Notes under the pieces: generated by a model | Databases searched by the model: none | Told to the model about the DNA's origin: nothing | What the model saw: the letters and a program-made list of their open reading frames with translations, nothing else | Program-made: the position numbers and the translations under genes | Assembly (NCBI RefSeq): GCF_002812485.1 | Contig: NZ_CP025003.1 | Span: 2,666,001-2,730,000 of the forward strand | Direction: 5' to 3' | From: Dickeya fangzhongdai | GTDB lineage: Bacteria > Pseudomonadota > Gammaproteobacteria > Enterobacterales > Enterobacteriaceae | DNA length: 64,000 bases | Shown: in pieces, positions 48,128 through 58,100 of the stretch | Layout: each line of letters begins with the position of its first letter | How positions within the stretch are numbered: position 1 is the stretch's first letter

Positions 48128-49120
48128 CTATTTCTTTGGGCTAGTAATAATCGCTTGTCCAGTAAACTTCTCTCTGAACTCTGATAATGGCGTAAAATAC
48201 TGTCTGCCCAATGCAGGGTCTCTAATAGCAACAACTTGCTGACCATTCCTAATTGTTACCCCATCAACCACAACAGCATGACCTCCTCGATCTAAGCTCA
48301 TGGCAACAACCGCAGGATTCCCTTGGGAAGTTGCAGAAGATAAAACTTCAATAGACACATTAGAAACAAATCTAGCATCAGAAATACCTTGATTTCGCAA
48401 GGCTATTACAAGATTATTCATTCTCGCCCCATTCGGGGTAACTTTAGCATCTGTAATTAACTTACCCAGGTCATATTGTAATCCCGCCGTATCCAAAACC
48501 ATTGCACATGAATTAGGACCACACGTTGGTAATTGTCCTTGATTCAAAACCAGTCGATCACCATTTCTTGGCAAACTTGTACTATTTGGATTACCTGGTT
48601 CTAAATTACCAACTTCCAGACTGGAACTCATTGAAAGAAGTTTCTTCGCCGCCGCTTCTCCCAGTATCGGAGTCACAGACGACAGGATGATATCTGCACC
48701 TTCTTTTAGTTCCGCATACCCTTTCGCCTTCTCATAATCAACGCCTTTGGTCTCCATAAAGAAGTTGATCATGGCATCCCTGACTTGCTGCTTGTTCTGT
48801 GCATCCACACTGGTGATATTCAGCAGGTTCACTATCTGACCATAAGCATCGGCATACTGCTGGCTGGCTCTGGAGTTATAGGGACCTGTGTTTTCATACT
48901 CCACTTTGGCCTGATAAGCCTCCAGCCGCGCGGATGCACAACCCGCACTGGCAGCATTTCCGTTACCGCAGGCGGCGATAACTTTCTTATCCCTTGAGAT
49001 ATCCAGTTCCGTTAACCGGGCAACGTCTTTCTCCGCCTGTTCACGCTCTGCCGGGTCTGTGCTGTTGCGGAGTTTCTGCTTCGCTATCTCAAGCTCCGAT
49101 TTCTCAGAGACACTCAGGAA
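48128..49120 (-). other. CdiA-CT toxin region (C39-like cysteine protease) after VENN
   Basis: The 330 codons after VENN (49132-49121). The first part (about 200 residues, helical, with CGNGNAASAGC) is probably an entry domain; the last ~125 residues are the protease. Base composition falls toward A/T at about 48800 and below, a sign of a swapped cassette. Confidence 0.7.
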
Positions 49121-52100
49121 GTTATTCTCCACCGCCACCTGAGCCGACTGCGCGCCCTGTACCGCGTCCGTGCCGCTATTGCCCACCACGCCCGCCGCCA
49201 GACCACCCGCTATCGTCGACAGCGTACTCAGCAACTGCTTCTGGTCTTCATTCAGCTCGTCCGGCTTCTTGCCCGGGTACAGTGCCTCCAGCAACGCCCG
49301 TGCCGCCAGCTCTCCCCCCGCCTCGCCCGCCGCACCCGCCAGCGCGCTGTTCCCGCCCGACTCCGCCACTACCGCGCCCAGCAACGCATGCGCGATGGTG
49401 TTCGCCATCACATCCGTGTTGCCCTGCGCATCCGTCGTTGCCTTGTGGATCTGCTCCGCCAGATACGGCGCCGCCGCACCCGTCACCGCCTGTGCCACAT
49501 TTCCCGCCAGCACGCCCTGCAACGCCGCCGTCACCGCCTGTATCCCCTGACGGACCGGCCCGCCCGTGCGGTACGGCGACGCATTCAATGACGCATGGTA
49601 GTAATCCTGATACAGCGCCTGCGTCACGTCATCCTGCGTTATCACCTTATCCGGCGACGCCTGCGCCAGCGACGCCGCCTTCTCCCTTCGTTTCTCCGCC
49701 GACGTCGCCGCCAGCCCGGCGTTGGCGTCTTTCGTCGCGTTTATCGTCCCTTCCGCCGAGGCGATATCCAGCACCTGCGCACCGATTTCCGACAGCAGCT
49801 GCGCCTGCCGCAGCTTGCTTTCCACCTTCTCCTTGTCGAATATCGGATTCAGCGCACCGCTGTTGGCCCCCGCCGTATCCCGGCTCAGACCGCTCACGTC
49901 CTGCTGTTGCCCGGTCGGGTTGCGGATGACCAGCGTGCCGTCGCTCACCGCCGCATACGTCGTCCCCGCCGACGAGCCGCTCTGGTTCGCCCCCGCCAGC
50001 ATCAGGCCGCCCACGTTGCTCAGCACTTGCAGCCCCACCGGCGCACTGGTGCTGAACCCGCCGCCGGTGTGGGATGCGCTGTACTCGGCCCGGTTGTCGA
50101 TATTGCTGAAGCCCAGCGTCCCGGTTTCCAGCCGGTTCCGCTCCGCACTCGCCGTGGACGCTATCGCCCCGCCATCCAGTTGCGTGTGGTTCCCCACCGT
50201 GACATCAAACCCGTTGCTGCCGGCAAACAGTCCTGACTGCTCCTGCACGCTGTCAAAGTTGCTGTGCACCTTGTCACGGCTGAAGCTGAAGCTGGCTCCG
50301 CCACCGCCGCCGTAAATCGGTATCGTCACCCCGGCGCTGACACTCTGCTGTTTGCTGTCGTAACGGTCGCTGTCCTGCTCGCTGCGCACCAACAGATCAC
50401 GTCCCACCCGCGCGGTTATCGCCCCGGCATCGACCTGCGCCCCCTGCAGGGTGGTGTCTCGTCCGCTGCTCAATATCGCAGTCCGGCCCGCTTCCAGCAG
50501 CGACTCCGTGTGTGTCAGCCCATCGCCGCGCAGGTTGCCCTTCGCCGCGTTGACGCTGGCGCTCACGCTCAACCCGAAACTCCCCGAGGCGCTGACGCCG
50601 ATACTGACCCCGATACTGCCGCCCTTGCTCTGGTTGCTGCCTTCGGTGTGCTGCGTATTCGCGCCTGACAACAGCAGGATATCCCGCGTGGCGGCCAGCG
50701 TCAGATCCTGACCCGCTTTTAACTGGCTGCCCACCACCGTGATATCGCCATCGGTCGCATGAACTCGCAGGTTGCCGCCGGCGGTCACGCTGCTGCCGGA
50801 TACCGTGTCCTGCGTCCGGGTCTGCTGCGAGGAGGAGGACTGGCTGCCGTACGAAATGCTCACCCCGACCGCCTGCGGCTGGGCGCTGTCCTCACCTCCG
50901 CCCGCCGCCGCCTTCGCGCTGGCTCCTTCCCGTTGCGCCAGCGCTAACCTTGTGGCCTGCGCGCCCTGTCCGGCACTCAACGCCGCTTTCACCCCGGCCA
51001 GCGTTTTCAGCCGACTGTCGCTCTCCCGGCTCACCGCCTGCACGGTTTCCACCATACTGTTCAGCGCGCCGCCCACGCTACCGCTCAGCGCAATCGTCAG
51101 ACCGCTCTGTTTCTGCTCCATCGTCTGTGTGGTGCGGCGGATATCATGCCCCGGCGTCACGGACACATTACGCCCGCTCAAATCAATGTCCCGCGCCGCA
51201 ATGACATCCGTCCCCGTCAGCGCCACATCCTGCCCGGCATTCAGCCGTACCGACCCGCCGGTGCTGCCCAGCGTGCTGACGCTCTGGCTCTGCGTCGTCC
51301 CGGCGGTATCCAGCGTCTGGCGCAGCGATGTGCTGCCTATAGTAAACCCGATGCCGCCCCCGCTGAACACCCCGCTCTTCTTGCGACTGACGTCCTCATA
51401 CTGCCGGTAGCGCTCCACACTGGCCGCGGTCGTGATGTCATGCCCCGCCGTCAGCGTCACGTCACCGTCCGCCGCCACCGCCGAGCCCTGCACCCCGATG
51501 TCATGCCCCGCCGTCAGCGCCACGCTGCCCCCCGACAGCAGCGTCCCCTTCTCCGTCGTCTGCGCCGTTTCCCGCAGCGTGTGCGTGGTGGTCTTCGACA
51601 GGAACCCCTTCTTCACCGTCGTCTCTTCAAAAAAATCATGCCGGCTTTCCGTCGCCGACAGCAGGTTCAGGTCCCGTCCCGCCTGCGCCGTCAGCGCGCC
51701 ACGCGTTTCCGCCTGCGCCCCCTCGAGCGTCAGGTCCTGACCCGCCCGCAGGCTCAGCCCCCCGCCCGCATTCAGCACCGTCCCCTGCTGCGTCACCGTC
51801 TGCTGCCAGTCCAGATGCCGCGTCCACGCGTTCGAACTGAACTGCTCCTCGCTGGCCGACAGCAGGCTCAGGTCCCGTCCCGCCGACAGCGCCAGCGTCC
51901 CCGCCGCGCTCAGCTGCGCCGCCGTGCTGCTCAGGTCACGTCCCGCGCTCAGGCTCAGCTCGCCCCCGCTGGCGAGCGTACTCTGCACCAGCCCCTGACG
52001 ACGACGTTCGGTGGTAGCCCCGTCGCCCTCGCGCACCGTGTCCGTCACCGTGGTCAGCGCCGTCAGTCGGATGTCGTTGCCCGCCGCCAGTTGCAGCGGC

Positions 52101-55100
52101 CCGCCCGCGCTCAGCTGCGCCCCGTTCAGCGCGATATCGTGCCCCGCCTGCAGCGTCAGCCCACCCTGTGCACTAATCAATCCCGTCTGACCAATGTCCG
52201 TGTGGTTTAATCGTTCGCGTCCATTTTTGGATTCAAACTGCCACTGGTCTGTTGTCGTGGTGTTGACGATATCGCCGTTGACGCTCGCCAGCGTCACCCG
52301 GTTGCCCTGTATCGTCGCGCTGCTGTTGGTCAGGTTCCCCAGCGCCACCAGGTTCAGCGCGCCGCCGGTGCTCAGCAGCCCGCCTTCACGGTTGCTCAGG
52401 GTGCCGCCGCCGGCGATGTTGAGTGCCTCCACCGCCGTCACCGTGCTGCCCCGGTTGTCGATATCCCCGCCCGCGCCCAGGTTCACGCTGTTGGCCACGA
52501 TGCGGCTGCCCTGCAGGTTGGTTTTATCCGCCTGCGCCAGATACAGCTTCGGCGCCAGCACCGTCTGTCCGCCCACCGTGATGTTCTCCCACCACACCAG
52601 GCTGTGGCTCAGCCCCGCCACCTGCTCCGGCGTCAGGCTCACCCCCAGCTGCAGGTTCAGCCGGCTTTTCTCCGCCGCCGCGTTGTCCATCAGCTGCTGC
52701 ATCTGCGCCAGCTCCGAGCCCACCCCGTTCAGGTAGCGCTGCCCGGTCTGGCTCAGCACCGCGTTGCTGATATAACGGGTGTCGAACGCCGCGTCGCCCA
52801 GAAAACGGTAGTCGTGCTCCGCGTCCAGATTCAGTTTGCCCAGCAGGTAGGACGACCCCAGCACCTGCGTCGGGTCGGTCAGCGTCGGGCTGCGCTCCAC
52901 CGGCACCGTGGTGCCCGGCGTCTGGCCCAGCAGGCCGCGCAGGTCGCCGAACAGGCCGTTGTCCACCTGGCCAAGCCGGCTCAGCGTCGGGTTGGTGCGT
53001 ATCAGGTAGCGGCTGTCGCTGGCGGTATCCGCCACGAACAGCCCGTTCTGGCTGGTGGGCAGCGGGTAGTCGGTCAGCGACGGGCCGGACAGCGGCGTCA
53101 GCCCCTGGGTCAGCGCCGCCTGCAGTTGGCCGAACGGCAGGGCCGACAGCGGCGTCAGGCTGGCCCCGGCCACCGGCACGCCGGCGGCGGCGCTCAGCCC
53201 GGAGCCGATACCCACCGGGGTCAGCGGACTGCCGGCGGACGTGGGGGTATCGCGGGTGACCGCACCGTAACCGGCATTCAGGCTGCCCGCCTGCCCGGCC
53301 AGCGCCACGCTGCCGGCGCCGCCCAGGGCGGCCGTCGTGACGTTACCCGGCGCCCCGCCCAGCCCGCGGTCGGCCTGCGCCCCCACCGGGGTCGGCGCAC
53401 CCACGCCGGCCAGCGTCGGCGTGGAAAGCGCGGGAATAAAGCCGCCGCTGCCCGGCTGTAAATTGGTGTTGCTGATATTCTGGGTGAAGTTGGCGGCTAT
53501 TGCGCCGCCGGCCTGGATGGTGGCGGTGTAGGACTGGCCGTTAATAAGTTCGGTGGTGGGCTCACCGAGGGGTTTATAATTGATAGAATAATGTTTGTTT
53601 TGTATTCCGAATTTTTCTGCCAGATCAAGCTGCTTTGTTATTGGTGAATTATAACCACCGACATACACACTTTGATCATCGTTAGCGAAATCATTAATCC
53701 AGCTCCATGTTCCATACACAAACTCAACACTATCATATATATATGTCATATATCGTTTTACATCACCCGCCTGATAAGTCCTGTTATTAAGGCTGCTTCC
53801 ATATAAAACGATATTGTTGCGTGCATAAATAGTTGAGGCATCGTTTAACAACACATTTGAAGTAATCAATGCATCATTTGCTGAATTAATTCTCGCCTCG
53901 CCGCCTTGTGCTGATACAGATACTGACTTACTCGCAAGAGATACTTTCTGAATAGCAGCCCTGGCAAAGGGGGCCAATAAATACCCAGCTGAATCACCAC
54001 AGCGTGCGCCACTGGCTTTTCCTCCCCGAAGACAACCGGTATAGAATTCTGCTATACCCAAGTCGCCCTCTTTAAACCAGGTAATAGGGATCTCAACACG
54101 CTCTCCTCCTACCCAGTCAGGTACGGCCTCAGTAATACTCTCTCCTTCCGTCACCGTCAGCCCTTCCCGCTGGTTGGTCAGCGTCCCGGTATTAATGCGG
54201 ATATCCCCGCGCTGCGTCTCGATGGTCCCCGAACTGTTCAGCACGCTGTCGCTCGCATTGCCCGCCGCGTCTCGCTGTATCCACAGGCTGTTCCCCGCCA
54301 GGATGTTGCCGTACCGGTTCACCAGCGCGGCCGACAGCAGCTGCAGGTTGCCCCCGCCGTACACCAGACTCCCGTTCTCTATCATCCCCCCCGCCTGCAC
54401 CAGCAGGTCGCCCGCCGTCCCGATAAATCCCCGGTTGGTGATATCGCCGCTCGCCAGCAGGCTCAGCGGCCCGCCCCCCTGGATAGTGCCGCTCTCGGTC
54501 TGGCTGATGGCCGCCGCCGACAGCGTGCTGTTGCCACTGCCCGCCACGATGCGGCCCTGCTGCGTCAGCGTGCCGGTGCTGCTCACCGTCACCCCGTTCC
54601 CCTGCAGCGTCCCCCCCTGCACCAGGTCGCCCGTCACGTTCAGCGTCAGCTGTCCCCCCGCCGCCAGCGTGCGCGTCAGGGTGAACGGGTTGCCGAGGTC
54701 CGCCCGCAGGTCGCCCAGCGCCGCCAGCTGACCGCTCTGCGTCAGCTGCCCGGTACGCAGCTGCAGGTCCCCCGCGCTGTACAGCCGTGCCCCGTCCGCG
54801 TTGGTCAGGCTCGCCGCCTGCAGCGCCAGCCGCGTCAGCCCCAGCAGCGTGCCCCGGTTCTCCAGCGCCCCGTCGGTGGTGATGTCCAGCTGCCCCGCCT
54901 GCACCGTCCCGCGGTTGGTCCACTGCGGCAGGTGCAGCGTCAGCCCGTTCTGCGCCTGCAGCGTGCCGCCGTTGTCCAGCTGCGCGGTGCTCAGCAGCAG
55001 GTCCGCGCCCTGCGCCCAGCCCGCGTTGTTCAGCTGCGCGGCGGTCAGCGTCAGCGCCCCGCCCGACAGCAGCTGCCCGCCGCCCAGGTTGTCCAGCACG

Positions 55101-58100
55101 CCGCCACTCTGTACCGTCAGCCCGCCGCGCCCCTGTATCTGCCCGGCATTGCTGACCGACGCCCCGCTCAGCGACACCGCCCCGCCGAGCAGCGTCGCCC
55201 CGGCGGTGTTCTCCAGCGGGTTGTCCACCGTGACGTTCAGCTGCCCGGCGCCGCTGATGCCGCCCTGATTGCGCAGGCGGGCCGCCCGCAGCGTCACGTC
55301 CTGCGCCTGCATCTGCCCGGCGTTGTCCAGCGTCGCCGCCGTCAGGCTGAACGCCCCGTTGCCCAGCAGCCGGCTGTCCGCCCCGCCCTGATAGGCGCCG
55401 GTGAGCTGTATCACGCCGTCGGTGACCCCCAGCAGCGTGCCCCGGTTGTCCAGCGTCGCCGCCTCCAGCGTCAGCCGGTCCGACTGCCACAGCCCCTGAT
55501 TGAGCAGCGTGCCGGTGGTCAGGCGGCCGCTGCCGCCGCTCAGTAACTGGCTGCCGACGCGATTGGTGACACGGTCACCGTAGCGGGCGTCAAAACCGCC
55601 CAGTGCGGTCAGCGTGCCGCCGTTGTCGAACTGTTGGCCGCGCAGCGTCGCCAGCCCCTGGGTGCTGAGTTGCCCGGTATTGGTCAGGCTGGCGGTGTCA
55701 AGAGACAGGCCGTTCAGGCCGGTCAGCGTGCCGCCGTTGGTCAGCGTGGCGCCGGTAACGCGCAGTTCATCCGCCTGCCACAGCCCGGCGTTGTCGGCGT
55801 TGTCGATGGCCAGCGTCGCCGTGCCGCCGCTCAGCAGCTGACTGCCGGCCCCGCCGGTATAGCGCGACACCCCGCTCAGCGTCAGCGCCGACGTGCCCTG
55901 CACCCGGCCGGCGTTGTCCACCGTCCCCGCCTGCAGCGTCAGCGCGTCCCCCTGTATCTGCCCGGCGTTGTCCAGCGCCGCCGCCGTCACGGTGGCGGTA
56001 CCGTTGCCCAGCAGCGCACCGTCGGCGGTATTGGTCAGCTGCCCCCGGCTGGTCACCTCCAGTTGCGACAGCCCCACCAGCCGCCCGCCGTTCTCCAGCG
56101 TGCCGGTGGTCAGTTGCAGCCGGTCACCGCCCAGCTCGCCCAGTTGCGTCAGCGTGTCGGCAGTGACGGTTACCCGGCCATTGCCCACGACCCGGCTGCC
56201 CGCCCCACCGTTGTAGCCCTGCGTCAGGGTCAGCGTGGCGTCGTTCGCCGCCAGCAGCGTGCCGCCGTTGGTGAGCGAGTCCGCCGTCAGCAGCAGGTTA
56301 CGCCCCTGCCAGCCCCCCAGGCTGGTCACCGCGCCGGCCTGCACCTGCCAGTCGCCGTTGCTCAGCAGCCGGCCCGGTTCGCCCACCGTCAGCGCACCGG
56401 TCAGGTTCAGCTCGCCGCCCTGCTCCGCCAGCAGCGTGCCGCCATTGCTCAGTTGGTTGCCGACCAGTTGCAGGGTGCGGCTTTCCAGTCGGCCGCCGTT
56501 GGTGGTGTCGCCGGCCGTCAGCCACAGCGTACCGCCGCTCGACAGTGTGCCCTGGTTGTCCAGCCGACGGCCGGTTAGCCGGCTGTCGCCGCCGCTGACC
56601 AGCGTGCCGGTGTTGCTCAGGCTGCCCGCCGGCAGGCTGACCGCCTGCACATCCTGCGCCAGCTGCCGCACCGCCCGCCGCGGGGTGCGCCGCGGGTCGT
56701 CGTCCCCGACCGGCAGCGTGATATGCAGCCCGCCGTCGCCGGCGATACGCCCGCCGTTGCGCAGGTTGTCCGCCGTCAGCGTCAGGCTGGCGGCCTGCCA
56801 CTCGCCGTCGTTTTCCGCCGCCGCGGCGTTCAGCACCGCCGCCCCCTGCGTCAGCAGTGTGCCGGTGCCGGTGTTGGTCAGCGCGCCGGTTGTCGTCAGC
56901 GTCAGCGCCGACAGGCCGAGCAGCTGGCCGGCGTTGCGGACCGTATCCGCCGTGGCGTCAATCGCGCCGGACTGCCACTGGCCCTGATTGTCCAGCGCCG
57001 TCGCCGTCAGCCGGCCCGCGCCATTGCTCAGCCACTGGCCGTCCGCCCGGTTGCGCGCCGTGCCGGTAATCGCCAGCGTCAGCGAGTCCACCCCCAGCAG
57101 GGTGCCGCTGTTGTCAAGCTGGTCTGCCGTCACGCTCAGCGTCTGCCCTTCCAGCCGCCCGCGGTTGCTCAGCGTGCCGGGCAGGGTCACCGTCAGTGAC
57201 TCCACCCCGGTGACCGTGCCGCTGTTGGTCAGTGGCCCGCCTTCAAGCGTGACGCGACCGCCGCTCAGCGTGCCCCGGTTGTTAATCTGCTGTCCGGTGA
57301 CCGCTATCGTCCCGCCCTGCCAGTTGCCGCCGTCGTTGGTGAGGGTGTTGCCGCGCAGGCTCAGTGCGCCCTCACTGCTCAGGCTGCCCGCGCCGTCGTA
57401 ATTGCCGCTCAGCGTCAGCGCCCCCTGTGAGGCCAGCTGCCCGGCGTTGTGCAGCGCACGGCCATCAACCGTCAGCGCCCCGCGCACCGATACCCCGCCA
57501 CTGTTGGTCAGCTGGCCCAGCGTCAGCCGGGTGTCGCCGTTGGCGGCCAGCCGGCCGCTGTTGGTCAGCCCGTCCAGCGTCGCCGTCAGCGTGCCGTCGC
57601 TCTGTATCTGCCCGCCGTTGCGCAGGCTGGCCGCCGTCAGCAGCAGGCTGCCGGCCTGCCACCCGCCGTCGTTCTCCGCCGCCGCGGCGTTCAGCACCGC
57701 CGCCCCCTGCGTCAGCAGTGTGCCGGTGGCGCTGTTGGCGAGGGTGTCGCGGGCGGTCAGCGTCAGCGCCGACAGGCCGAGCAGCTCGCCGGCGTTGCGC
57801 ACGCGGTCCGCCGTGGCGTCAATCGCGCCGGACTGCCACTGGCCCTGGTTGTCCAGCGCCGTCGCCGTCAGCCGGCTGAGCCCGCTGCTCAGCCACTGGC
57901 CGTCCGCCCGGTTGCGCGCCGTGCCGGTAATCGCCAGCGTCAGCGCGTCCACCCCCAGCAGGGTGCCGCTGTTGTCAAGCTGGTCGGCCGTCAGGCTCAG
58001 CGTCTGCCCTTCCAGCCGCCCGCGGTTGCTCAGCGTGCCGGGCAGGGTCACCGTCAGTGCCTCCACCCCGGTGACGGTGCCGCTGTTGGTCAGTGGCCCG

